Of a stretch of 64,000 nt of DNA, positions 22,074 through 31,251 are shown one piece after another; the first letter of the stretch is position 1; each line of letters opens with the position of its first letter. The stretch is from Propionispora sp. 2/2-37. GTDB taxonomy: Bacteria; Bacillota; Negativicutes; Propionisporales; Propionisporaceae. Where the stretch lies: the NCBI RefSeq assembly GCF_001298735.1, contig NZ_CYSP01000014.1, positions 62,001 through 126,000 of the forward strand. The letters run 5' to 3'. The position numbers and the translations under genes were made by a program. Below the pieces are notes generated by a model, which was not told the origin of the DNA, searched no databases, and saw nothing but the letters and a program-made list of their open reading frames with translations.

Positions 22074-24564
22074 GATTGAAGCCATGACCATCGCCGGCCT
22101 TCGCGGGGTGAAAGAGCCGATGACGTTGCAGTTCGGCGGCAAGTCAGCCATCGTCTACGGCGACAACGGCTCGGGCAAAAGCAGCCTCGCCGACGCGCTG
22201 GAGTGGTACTACTCCGATAAAATCGAGCGGCTAAGCTGTCAGGAGATCGGGAACAACGGCATTGACGCCTTGCGCAATGTGCGCATAGACAAGAACGAAA
22301 GGGCGTTTATGACGCTGGCCATGACCGATAAGTCCTTAAATGCGGAAAAGGAAATCATTTATAAGAGAGACAAACTGTCGGCGAAATTTAGCAACGCCGC
22401 TGCGGAGTTTCAAGAATACATCAAAGCTTCACAAGGGGAAAACTTTATTGTCCGGCACGACAAGCTGACGAAGTTCGTATTGGATACGAAAACCGATAAA
22501 TTAAAGTCGCTGTCTGAAATTATCGGCTTTTCTTCCGTTACAGCGGTGCGCGACACGCTGAAAAAGGCGGTCAACGAATTAGGCCGGGAAGTGAAAAACA
22601 AGGGATATGAAAACCAGATCGCCCAGTTTCAACGCAGCCTGATGGAGTACCTAGGGCGCAACGTTCCCGACGATGAAAAGTTCATTGAAGCCGTTCGCGA
22701 GCAGTTGGCCCCTTTTGGCTTAGGGGAGGCGGTCAAGAGCGTCGGCGACGCGCCGGCCGCGCTGGCGTCGCTGCAAGCGTCCGGCGACGAAAAGGCCATT
22801 GCCGCGTTGGCGGCGTTGGAGAAGATTAAAGGCGTCGCGGCGGGAATGGATGGGAAGATCGACTTGCTGGCCGCCGATTACCAGTCCTACGCTTCGCAAT
22901 TTGCGCAATTACTCGCCGACACGGGCAGCATTGCCAAGCTTGCGCTTTTGGATTTGCTGAAAGCCGGAGCTGGTGTACTTACGGGCGGCTCATACGCCGA
23001 GCCTAAATGCCCGTTGTGCCTGCAAGACAAAAATCTTAACGATTTGCAGAACGAATTGCAAGGCCGCATAGCCAGCCTGTCCGAACTGCAGGGCAAACTG
23101 TCGAAGCTGGAAGCGGGCCGAGCTAAGGCGAAGCAGTCGGCGGCAAGCTTGCGGCAAACGGTGGCCGCGCTGTTGAGCGACGTGGTTTTCAAAGGCGAAG
23201 AAAAGGTTTTCAGCGAGTTGAAAAAGCGATTGGAAGACTGGGCGGCGGGGATTACTCCCTTCGAAGTCGAAGCCGGCAAGGCTGTAATTGACGGCGCAGC
23301 TCCCGACGCTTCGCTTGCATTAGATAAAAAAGCGTTGGTGGAAATATCTAGACAGTGCGACGAACGCATCCAGGCGATTAGAGCGGCGGAGGCGGGAAAC
23401 GCCAGAACCGCCGCGCATACCAATCTTTCCATGGCTGTCAAGGCGTACGAACAGCTTACAGCCATGAAAAAAGAGCGCGACGTCATTGTCGAGCAACAGG
23501 CCGCGCTAAGCAAGATTTACGACGCGTTCGTCCAACGCCAGAAGGAAGGTCTGGAGGCTTTCCTCGCCGGCTTTTCGAACGCTATCGACGAATATTATGA
23601 ATATATGAATCCGGGAGAGCCCATAAAGGACTTGCGCATTGTGCCGATGACCGATGACGACGAATTGAAGGGCCTAGCCATTGAATATCAATTTAACGGC
23701 CAAGTGCTTGGCGCGCCGCTGCGCTGTTTCAGCGAATCGCATCTGAACTGCTTCGGGCTGGCGTTTTTTCTCGCCTCGGTCCGGGCGTTCAACCCGCGCA
23801 ACGGCTTCATTGTGTTGGATGACGTTATTTCGAGCTTTGACAGCAATCATCGGACGCGCTTCGCCAACTTGTTGATCGACAAGTTGAAAGATTATCAAAT
23901 CATCGCTTTGACCCATGAAAAACAATGGTTCGAGTATTTTTCCAAAGCGGTCAAGGGAAATCCGCATTGGGCGGTTAAAAATATTTATTGGGACGATAAC
24001 AAGGGTACGTACGCCGACGAGGCTCACGAGGACAAGCGCGCGAAGATCGAGACGCTGCTGGCCGCGGGCAAGCTGGAGGGGCTGGGCAACGAAATGCGCG
24101 TGTACCTGGAACAGTTTCTTAAAGAAATCGCCGAGCGGCTGGAAGTTCCGGTAAAATTTATGTTCAACGACAGAAACGAGGATAGGATGGCACCGGAATT
24201 ATTAGCCGCCTTGAAAGCTCGGGTCGATAAAAAAAGCAAAGTCGACTTCGCGGCGGCTCACGGCGACTTGTTCAACAGCTTGCAGCGTTCCAACTTTATT
24301 GGCAACAAAGGTTCGCACGACAGCTCCTACGTTCCGACAAGAGGCGATTTGAACGGGCTATGGGACGAGATTAAAAGTTTGGAAAACGCGCTGTATTGCA
24401 GCGGCTGCAAGCAGTCGATAGCGACGAGATATGCATCGGAGACGGAGAAAAAATATCTTGCCGCTGCGGGACTCTGTCTTACGCGTGGAAGTAAGCGCGT
24501 CGATCAGCTGCGCGCTTTATTGCGAACATGCAAAGTCCGCCTAAGAAAATGTATTTTCGTTTAA
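22066..24564 (+). CDS. SMC/RecF-like AAA ATPase with zinc-hook-like Cys pair
   Basis: The 832-residue protein starts MVKIEAMTIAGLRGVKEPMT and has Walker A GDNGSGKSS (residues 33-41), a long alpha-helical middle, a CPLC pair near residue 315 resembling a Rad50-type hook, and Walker B FIVLDDVISSFDSNHR near 580, followed by a D-loop-like LTHEKQW. A second CSGC lies near residue 783. This is an ABC-type SMC-like ATPase as used in OLD, Rad50, RloC and several defence systems. It overlaps the small upstream gene. The extreme C-terminus is basic and Cys-containing and may be slightly altered. Confidence 0.75.
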   Translation: MVKIEAMTIAGLRGVKEPMTLQFGGKSAIVYGDNGSGKSSLADALEWYYSDKIERLSCQEIGNNGIDALRNVRIDKNERAFMTLAMTDKSLNAEKEIIYKRDKLSAKFSNAAAEFQEYIKASQGENFIVRHDKLTKFVLDTKTDKLKSLSEIIGFSSVTAVRDTLKKAVNELGREVKNKGYENQIAQFQRSLMEYLGRNVPDDEKFIEAVREQLAPFGLGEAVKSVGDAPAALASLQASGDEKAIAALAALEKIKGVAAGMDGKIDLLAADYQSYASQFAQLLADTGSIAKLALLDLLKAGAGVLTGGSYAEPKCPLCLQDKNLNDLQNELQGRIASLSELQGKLSKLEAGRAKAKQSAASLRQTVAALLSDVVFKGEEKVFSELKKRLEDWAAGITPFEVEAGKAVIDGAAPDASLALDKKALVEISRQCDERIQAIRAAEAGNARTAAHTNLSMAVKAYEQLTAMKKERDVIVEQQAALSKIYDAFVQRQKEGLEAFLAGFSNAIDEYYEYMNPGEPIKDLRIVPMTDDDELKGLAIEYQFNGQVLGAPLRCFSESHLNCFGLAFFLASVRAFNPRNGFIVLDDVISSFDSNHRTRFANLLIDKLKDYQIIALTHEKQWFEYFSKAVKGNPHWAVKNIYWDDNKGTYADEAHEDKRAKIETLLAAGKLEGLGNEMRVYLEQFLKEIAERLEVPVKFMFNDRNEDRMAPELLAALKARVDKKSKVDFAAAHGDLFNSLQRSNFIGNKGSHDSSYVPTRGDLNGLWDEIKSLENALYCSGCKQSIATRYASETEKKYLAAAGLCLTRGSKRVDQLRALLRTCKVRLRKCIFV

Positions 24565-25070
24565 GCCTAGCGGCTTGCAATTCATTTGAAATGAGCTATA
24601 ATTAAGATTAGGTGGAAATTAAAAGTCGCCGTGACCTGAAAGTGTTGGAGCACTTCCGAGGCACGCGCAGGTGGTATCAGCACCTACACGTAACAGTCAA
24701 GCTGTCCACGACGACATTTCTATTATACAATGCCGCCCGCTTGAACACAAGCGAGGCACTGCGTGTAACAGTGATGCCGACAGGAGAGGAGCAGGCTGTG
24801 CGACTTCATGCAGCAGGAGACTAAGCCTATTCCTAATACACTCAACGGAAGGGCAAGCATTCGTTTACATATTTTATTGACCGCTTTTCTGTTGGAGGCT
24901 AGGTATATCCTGGCTTGTTAGTATTGGGATTTAGCATACAATGAAGCAAAGCGCATGTGTAGGGTATAAACCTCGCATGCGCTTTTAATTTCCCCCTATA
25001 AAAAAGCTGTCCGGCAAGTGCTTGGCTATGACCGAGGGCCTGGCTGCAGCTTGTGATAGGGGGTATATAA
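24565..25070 (+). other. Gene-poor stretch with hairpins
   Basis: No gene is supported. From 24600 to 24835 the DNA has several hairpins (AGGTG-GTATCAG-CACCT; CGCTTG-AACA-CAAGCG) and two related motifs (CACGTAACAGT and GTGTAACAGT), suggesting a structured RNA or a recombination-associated element. A 70-codon open frame (24612-24824) has no ribosome-binding site. Confidence 0.35.
24948..24990 (+). terminator. Probable intrinsic terminator
   Basis: AAAGCGCATG...CATGCGCTTTT forms a 9-10-bp stem ending in a short U-run and TTTTAATTT. Confidence 0.55.
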
Positions 25071-25286
25071 TTGTCCAGTGAAAGGGAAACCTCACGTATT
25101 TTGACAGTCTATTATACATACCTCAATGGTAAAGACCGGCGTCCGCTTATCCGGTTACAAGGAAAATGGCTCCAGGACCTTGGCTTTCAGAGCGGTGATA
25201 AAGTTGTGATCGAAGAGCACAGCGGGGCTTTGCTCATAAAAGCTGTAACCGATGATATAACCGTAAAAGTAAAAGGCGAGGTCTAG
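25071..25286 (+). CDS. SymE-family toxin-like protein
   Basis: The 71-residue product contains RILTVYYTYLNGKDRRPLIRLQGKWLQDLGFQSGDKVVIEEHSGALLI, the SymE core (AbrB-like swapped-hairpin fold; in E. coli a type I toxin with a nucleic-acid-damaging role). The start is TTG 25071 behind GGGGGT, which is unusual. No antitoxin protein lies beside it. SymE in E. coli is controlled by an antisense RNA, and none can be proved here. It may be a solitary toxin of the island. Confidence 0.6.
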   Translation: MSSERETSRILTVYYTYLNGKDRRPLIRLQGKWLQDLGFQSGDKVVIEEHSGALLIKAVTDDITVKVKGEV

Positions 25287-25483
25287 CCACTGAAACGCCC
25301 CGCCGCCGGTCTTCTGATTGTATCACACCGGTCAAGGCTGCGCCTGCTCCGCTTTCGCTGCGCCCCTCCGGGTGACACAGTGTGCCGCGTCAGAATCTTA
25401 GCACAATAGGAAGTTTACTCCCGCGCTCTTTTGGAGAGTGACGGCGGCGGGGAGCCGCTGCCGATGAGCGGGAGGTGTGGGGT

Positions 25484-25690
25484 ATGTGGGACTTTCTGGT
25501 GAGACGGTGGCGGGTGGAAGCTGCACTGTGGGTGTGCTACTGGAACGCGATAGGCCGGGATGACCGGCCGAGCATCCGGTACTGTGCCGATCATAGCCTG
25601 CTGCTGTCGGTCTTCTGGCTGATGGCGCTGGTCGGCGGGTTGATGGCTTTGGGTACGGTTGTACAGTTCTTGCAGGGAGGCTGCCGGTGA
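25484..25690 (+). CDS. Small membrane protein, uncharacterised
   Basis: ATG 25484 is preceded by GGGAGGTG. The 68-residue product has a Trp-rich amphipathic start (MWDFLVRRWRVEAALWVCYW) and one strong transmembrane helix (SLLLSVFWLMALVGGLMALG). It is followed by a short GCCGGTGATGCCGGC hairpin and a T-run. No family recognised; a small toxin-like peptide is one possibility. Confidence 0.4.
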   Translation: MWDFLVRRWRVEAALWVCYWNAIGRDDRPSIRYCADHSLLLSVFWLMALVGGLMALGTVVQFLQGGCR

Positions 25691-25885
25691 TGCCGGCGGC
25701 TTTTTTTGCCAATAGAATAACATAATTTAATGTATTTATAGTTTGCACCTAGAAGCCCAAAGGATAATTGTTGGTTAATATTGAAAATTAAATTTATATG
25801 TCGAATACAATAGAAAATATCAATAAATCAAGTCTTTTAGCATCTTGAGAAATTAACTTGAGAAATTAACTTATTGGAGGAAATA

Positions 25886-28800
25886 ATGAACGAGGATTAT
25901 CATGATTTTTTGGACATGCTTGCTTCAATGACCCCAAGCCGAGAAATTTCTCACACCATACAAGATCGGCCAAGTATCAAAAAGAAGCTTAGGCCATTTC
26001 ATCCAATTAAAGCAGCAGCATTAATTTCAGGTTTGTTAACTTTACCGGCGTTGCAGGCAAATACTCTTCGCCTTGAAATGTTAATTCATCTTATTCTATC
26101 ACATTCCTTGGGAAAGAAAGAACCGATGGCACAGCACCTTCACTTATGGTTGAATAAGGAATTAGGTGCGACTTCTTTCGTTCATTTAGAAGATCCGGTG
26201 GAGGATGTGTTTATATCTAATGTGATTACTGACATCGGTAACATCCGAATTTTTGAAGGAATTTGGGAAAGTAGTGACTTTTATCTTCAAAGGATGTTGA
26301 ACATAATTAAAACACTACCGGATGGTCCGAGCACACGGCAATTGAAACGTGAGGTATACGGAATCTTAATGCTTAGTGAAGAAATTGCCGAGCGACGCCA
26401 TCTTAACCGCTTTTTGCCAGGAGGAGGTAATGACAAAGCCGCTGTCAGAATCCCTTCTGATAAGGAATTGAAAGCGCTTAGTAAAACTATCGTATTTACA
26501 TTAGAGGATTTGCAACGTCTTGAAATCTTGCCTGCAGATATTGAGCCTTTTATTTTTGATTTGCAACATACAAATAAATTGAAGGAGCAGTCCTTAGAGG
26601 AGAGTGATCTTCAGCAGCACCCAATAGTAAAGGATTGTGATAAGTGGTTTATTCTATTACCTAATAGCATAAGCTTTGCTGTGCGGACGCATATTTTAAA
26701 TTGGATGATACAGCATGGTTGTCAAGAGAGTTTTGATAAACACCTTGTTATGGAATATCAAGAATTTTTGCAGGAGAATCCTATTATGGGAGCGTCCTTT
26801 CCTCGGCAGAGTATTCCAGTACAAGATGTCCAGGATAAATATTTGATGACTCTTACCAGAGAATTTGATACAGGCCGTTATATACAGGTCATTGTAATAA
26901 TTGATCGCATTTCCGGGTATCAGCAACATGGCCTTTTGTCATTTGAATCTGAAATCATGGATGAATATAATGACCAAATTAATATACATATCAAAGATGC
27001 TCGTTCCTATTTCCGAAAGCAAGAAGGTTTTAAGCAAGGTTTAACATTGGTGGTTGGGTGTGGCTATGGGCGTCCGAATGGATTTCGAGCAGTACAAGAA
27101 ACGCCGGATTGGTTGGTTGAATTCATATCCGCGCCAGACTTTCAAACGCTTGCGTGGACATCTGAAACTTCGCCTTTATTTTTATGGAAACTAATTAATC
27201 AGGTAAGGCACCTAAAAAAACAAGGTGTGTCAATTGCTAACGCTAACGGTTTATTGAACCTTTATGGTTGGTGGGTAGATACAAACTATTTAATGATACC
27301 GGCAGACGTTGAGTTTGGTGATAAACCAATTCATATGATGATTCCCACCGATTCTCTTGCTGAGATCCGGAGAAAAATTCGTCAAGGTTGGGATTTGCAT
27401 GTTTTACCATTACCTAATGGCAAGTTGGTTCGAGTGCGGAGAAAAGATATTGATAGTTATTTTCCCGATGATGTCAATCAACCTCTTTATGCTTGTATAG
27501 ATGCCGTACGCCAAGGGCAGTTATTGGGAGCATGGGTCGGTAAACAATCTATTTGGTGGGTTTCAACTGAGAGTGGAGAAACAGGACTATCGCGTGATAT
27601 GGTTTTCAAAGTCTGGGATGCTGTCCACAACTGGCTCGGACGAGCCGTCCCCGTTTTTGAACGTCGCTTACATAAGGTTGCCAATAAAGTAGTACAAGTT
27701 ATTTTGAATTTCGATGATGTGAAGCAAGAATATACAAACGTTTTTACAAAACAAGTGCTTCCTTCGCGCAATGCAATTTTGATAGAACAATCAGAAGATA
27801 CTATACGTATTAATTTCCAAGATTCATTTTTTGCAAACTTTCACAATCCCCAAAATATTGCTGAGCGTATGCTTATGCGAGCCGTTGCAAACGGAGCGCT
27901 TCAGCTTACAGGTGAAATACCCTGCGAGGAGTTATTAGATATATTTGAAAACGAAATAGTTCCTAACGATGACGCTCGATATTTTCATATGTTTGAGGCA
28001 ATTCGTTTTCGTGATAACATTAATTACTATGACCGGTCAAGTAAGCTATTTATTGATGGTGCAGATGAAGCAATGAGCAAATTAGGCTTAGGTTGGTTAG
28101 TGCAGGATCGGAGTAAAGGAGAAAGATTTAGTACAGCAGAAGAAAGTACTCGTTTTTTGAATAAAGTTATAGAGAAACTTTGGGAACGGATGCAAGCAAA
28201 TCTTCATACTTTAAATCGTGTACAGTTCATTGAACAAGCACTTCGATATATAGAAGGTGTTGAAAATCAAAGATTACTGTGGCAACGTACCATTAGAGCG
28301 GTGATCGCATTGCGCGATAACCCGGAATCTACCAAGGCAGTAGCGGTTGAACAGCTTGCACGTTGTAACGCCTCAACGATAGCTTTGCGGTTACTGGTAG
28401 AAATGGCCATTTCAGAATGTCCTTTAGATGGTGGAGAACATGTTGGTATACTTGATCTGACGCCTCTGATGAGTGACATGCTTTTTATATTCAATTTTGG
28501 CGGGCTATCAGATGCCATTATAAAAGGGGTAATGAAGCCGGAAATTAAAATCGCACCTAATGGGGATATTTTGTCCCATACCGGTTTTCGCGATGAAGTG
28601 GTTGATCCATTTGGTCAAGAGTTTGAGTCGGTACGACTCGATCATGAGAATGCTCGATATGAGAAACATTTTGAATCTTCTCAGCCACTACCTACTGTAC
28701 AAGGAGTATTTCCTGCTGATTTTTTAACCGCATTCAAGGCTGAATTTGGTTTATCAATTGATTCAATGCGCGGGACACGGGATGCGTTAGAAAACTTAGC

Positions 28801-29653
28801 AATTGAAAAAGAACGTTGTGTTTTTATCGCATATAAGGATGAACTTCTTGCTTATTGCGGCAATAGTGAATTTACAACTCAAGAAGACACTCAGATATTT
28901 TTGGAACGTTTTTCGCTTTGGCCCCGTGAAGCTTGGGATAAAGCACCGAAAGGTTTTACCAATAGGGATTGGTATCCTTGGCTATTTGGGCGAGCATTGT
29001 CTTTAGTTGCGCGACCTGTCATTCAATTGGAAAATAGCGATAATCCCCGATACGTCATCTCGCCTGGTTTGATATCAGATGGAACTACACATACAATTTC
29101 CCAATACTATGAGGCTGAAATTGCTACCTCTAAATGTAAATCATTAGCAATGAAACGTTGGATAGATGATGAGAAGGCTCGACAGAGTCACGCATTTGTT
29201 ACCGAAGTTGCGGATGTTATGAAAGGGGCAGGCTATGAAATTCGTATTGAAATACAAGTAACTGAATTGCTGAACGAAAAGACTCCTGATAGAGATTATG
29301 GTGATGTTGATGTCCTTGCGTGGAAACCAGGACAAGATGACATTTTAGCTATCGAATGCAAGGATCTAAAGCTTACTAAAACCCCAAATGAAATTGCAGA
29401 GCAGATGAATCATTTTAGCGGCCAGATATTACCGAGCGGGAAGAGGGATGAATTGAGAAAACATTTGGATCGTTGTGCATTTTTAAATGAAAAGGCTCAA
29501 CGGGTTGCCAAAACTCTCGGGATAGGTGATCGCAATATTCATATTCGAAATATTGTTTGTTTCAGTAAACCGAACCCAACGAAGTATATGGCAAGTCGAT
29601 TCCCGGATGTCACGTTTCTAACAATAGAAGAGTTATCTCGGTCAGTAAAATAG
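25886..29653 (+). CDS. Very large uncharacterised protein with C-terminal PD-(D/E)XK-like nuclease domain
   Basis: The product has 1255 residues from ATG 25886 (GGAGG 7 bases upstream). It is AT-rich, unlike the GC-rich spacers around it. The first 1100 residues are a mixed helical/strand region that I do not recognise. The last 130 residues hold a restriction-endonuclease-like pattern: DYGDVDVLAWKPG...ILAIECKDLKLTKTP, i.e. D-x(n)-ExK with a following helix (EIAEQMNHFSG). It stands alone with its own upstream gap. Its setting among restriction genes suggests a single-gene defence system or a nuclease-coupled effector. Confidence 0.65.
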   Translation: MNEDYHDFLDMLASMTPSREISHTIQDRPSIKKKLRPFHPIKAAALISGLLTLPALQANTLRLEMLIHLILSHSLGKKEPMAQHLHLWLNKELGATSFVHLEDPVEDVFISNVITDIGNIRIFEGIWESSDFYLQRMLNIIKTLPDGPSTRQLKREVYGILMLSEEIAERRHLNRFLPGGGNDKAAVRIPSDKELKALSKTIVFTLEDLQRLEILPADIEPFIFDLQHTNKLKEQSLEESDLQQHPIVKDCDKWFILLPNSISFAVRTHILNWMIQHGCQESFDKHLVMEYQEFLQENPIMGASFPRQSIPVQDVQDKYLMTLTREFDTGRYIQVIVIIDRISGYQQHGLLSFESEIMDEYNDQINIHIKDARSYFRKQEGFKQGLTLVVGCGYGRPNGFRAVQETPDWLVEFISAPDFQTLAWTSETSPLFLWKLINQVRHLKKQGVSIANANGLLNLYGWWVDTNYLMIPADVEFGDKPIHMMIPTDSLAEIRRKIRQGWDLHVLPLPNGKLVRVRRKDIDSYFPDDVNQPLYACIDAVRQGQLLGAWVGKQSIWWVSTESGETGLSRDMVFKVWDAVHNWLGRAVPVFERRLHKVANKVVQVILNFDDVKQEYTNVFTKQVLPSRNAILIEQSEDTIRINFQDSFFANFHNPQNIAERMLMRAVANGALQLTGEIPCEELLDIFENEIVPNDDARYFHMFEAIRFRDNINYYDRSSKLFIDGADEAMSKLGLGWLVQDRSKGERFSTAEESTRFLNKVIEKLWERMQANLHTLNRVQFIEQALRYIEGVENQRLLWQRTIRAVIALRDNPESTKAVAVEQLARCNASTIALRLLVEMAISECPLDGGEHVGILDLTPLMSDMLFIFNFGGLSDAIIKGVMKPEIKIAPNGDILSHTGFRDEVVDPFGQEFESVRLDHENARYEKHFESSQPLPTVQGVFPADFLTAFKAEFGLSIDSMRGTRDALENLAIEKERCVFIAYKDELLAYCGNSEFTTQEDTQIFLERFSLWPREAWDKAPKGFTNRDWYPWLFGRALSLVARPVIQLENSDNPRYVISPGLISDGTTHTISQYYEAEIATSKCKSLAMKRWIDDEKARQSHAFVTEVADVMKGAGYEIRIEIQVTELLNEKTPDRDYGDVDVLAWKPGQDDILAIECKDLKLTKTPNEIAEQMNHFSGQILPSGKRDELRKHLDRCAFLNEKAQRVAKTLGIGDRNIHIRNIVCFSKPNPTKYMASRFPDVTFLTIEELSRSVK

Positions 29654-29866
29654 GGAAGCTTTAAAATCAGATTTAGAAAGAGGTGCGCTAGTATCCACAC
29701 TCTATTTTAAGTTAAGGGATACTTTCAAGCTTTTTTCTAAAGACTTGCAAATAAGTTAGAACAATGTCTCAGGGGAAAGTAGTCAATCTAATCTATAGGT
29801 CTTTTCAAGTTCAGTTAAAAAGAGAAAGGAAAACTTATTTGAAAATATTGGAGTGAATTCTAAAAT
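29654..29866 (+). other. AT-rich gap
   Basis: No gene seen; an imperfect repeat around AAGCTTT/AAGCTTTTTT. An AGAAAGGAAA site lies about 40 bases before the next ATG. Confidence 0.3.
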
Positions 29867-30709
29867 ATGAAAAATAAGCCTCTATTGTCCCTGAATGATA
29901 TGGAAAAGGAGATTTTAATTTTAAAAGCTTCTTTAGATATTATTGATTCGATTGTGAACTATAACGTCTTAGATATTCATCATTATGAGTATGGTTCAGT
30001 TGTGAGCTTTAAAACAAGCATTCATCAAGAATATTTTAGTATTTATCTTGTTGATTTTTTATCGGCCCCAGCAAGCGACTTTGGGCTGAAAAGAGGAAGC
30101 TATATTTCATTATTAAAAGACGTTTGTTCATCACCAGTGTTTGACAAAGATAATTCAATAGCCTATCTTATAAAACCCGTTACGGAATTCTGCAATTGGC
30201 TTGAAACTGAGGTTACGATAAAGCAATTGTGGTTTCCATCAATTCATCTAAATATTGACTTAAAGGTTACATATTCAGATTTCTTGTACATAGGCGGAAA
30301 TATCTCAAAACATAATTTTACTCGTCTCTCAGCTTGTGCAACAAAGATGCAAAGAATTTTCAAAGATAATAATGTGCACAAAGAAACAATGGAATGCCTT
30401 TTAGCTTTGGAAGATTACCAAAACTGGTTTCATGGAGATGGAAATATACTGGGGTATCTTAGTAGTTCAATTGCAGAATTTCTAAACAACATTAGGTGGG
30501 GAATTCATCGTTATTTACAAACAGAGTTTTCTCGCTCATATACTATCGGCAAAGAGAACACATACAGCTATGAATACCCAAGTACGATTTCTAATCCAAC
30601 GATTAAATTTTACTATTGGGATTTAATGAATAGCATAAGAAGTACCCCTTATATTCCAGAGTTTGAAGTTTCGAGACACTTTAGAAATCATCCATTGCTC
30701 GCCCAATAA
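29867..30709 (+). CDS. Uncharacterised protein, 280 aa
   Basis: The protein is AT-rich and starts MKNKPLLSLNDMEKEILILK. It has an N-terminal helical region, a strand-rich middle (VVSFKTSIHQEYFSIYLVDFL) and a helical C-terminal half with GDGNILGYLSSSIAEFLNNIRWG. No signal peptide or membrane span is seen. I recognise no domain. Its codon usage matches the large gene upstream, so both may have arrived together. Confidence 0.5.
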   Translation: MKNKPLLSLNDMEKEILILKASLDIIDSIVNYNVLDIHHYEYGSVVSFKTSIHQEYFSIYLVDFLSAPASDFGLKRGSYISLLKDVCSSPVFDKDNSIAYLIKPVTEFCNWLETEVTIKQLWFPSIHLNIDLKVTYSDFLYIGGNISKHNFTRLSACATKMQRIFKDNNVHKETMECLLALEDYQNWFHGDGNILGYLSSSIAEFLNNIRWGIHRYLQTEFSRSYTIGKENTYSYEYPSTISNPTIKFYYWDLMNSIRSTPYIPEFEVSRHFRNHPLLAQ

Positions 30710-30810
30710 AAGAGCTATATTGTAAAGAAGCTATACACGATTAAATGCGAATATGATGATTAATACTTCATTTCCAGAGAATGACGAATCCGACTTTTAA
30801 ATAAATCTAT

Positions 30811-30840
30811 AAAAAAACCACCACAGCAAGGTGGTGGTAA
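30811..30840 (-). terminator. Intrinsic terminator, minus strand
   Basis: On the minus strand ACCACCACC-TTGC-TGTGGTGGT is followed by TTTTTTTATAG. It could end leftward transcription from the integrase remnant region. Confidence 0.5.
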
Positions 30841-30982
30841 ATGGCAGACCTTCCAGAATGTTTTTTGTCGGAAGACACTTGCAAAGTTGCCCGGATTGCG
30901 TTATACTAACTAAGCGTCCGGTGAGCGGCTCCCAAAACGGAGCAGGAAGCGTAAGCTCACTAGTACCCAGCCGTTACCGTAC

Positions 30983-31008
30983 TACAACAACCGTACAACA
31001 ACGCGGCG
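30983..31008 (+). repeat. 26-bp direct repeat, left copy
   Basis: TACAACAACCGTACAACAAC followed by GCGGCG, identical to 31205-31230. The two copies flank the tRNA fragment and may be arm-type integrase sites. Confidence 0.7.
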
Positions 31009-31093
31009 AAAAAGTTCTGTGACGGTCTGTGATGAAAATCCAGTATTATCAAGCATTCATGACATTTTGAAAACGAAAAATGATGGCGAAATT

Positions 31094-31141
31094 TGACTAC
31101 GAATCAAAAGGTCGGGGGTTCGAATCCCTCCGGGGTCGCCA
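31094..31141 (+). other. tRNA-Arg(ACG) 3' half: probable attachment site
   Basis: From the anticodon stem onward the sequence is a clean tRNA 3' half: stem TTTGA/TCAAA around loop CTACGAA (anticodon ACG), variable loop AGGTC, T-arm GGGGG-TTCGAAT-CCCTC, acceptor CGGGGTC, G and CCA. The matching 5' half (GACCCCG...) is absent upstream. This is the footprint left when an integrative element inserts at a tRNA 3' end and duplicates it; the complete gene is expected left of the window. Confidence 0.75.
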
Positions 31142-31204
31142 TAGATATTTCAAGGGTTTTACGAGGTTTTCGTAAAGCTCTTTTTTTCGTTTTCATAGCA
31201 GTTT

Positions 31205-31230
31205 TACAACAACCGTACAACAACGCGGCG
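31205..31230 (+). repeat. 26-bp direct repeat, right copy
   Basis: Identical to 30983-31008, 222 bp away and on the other side of the tRNA fragment. Confidence 0.7.
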
Positions 31231-31251
31231 GAAGCTGCATTTTCTAAACGG

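Noticed and set aside
24612-24824. 70-codon protein gene
   Set aside because: No ribosome-binding site, unusual composition and hairpins throughout; non-coding is more likely.
31094-31141. Functional tRNA-Arg gene
   Set aside because: Only the 3' half is present; the acceptor 5' strand and D-arm are missing upstream.
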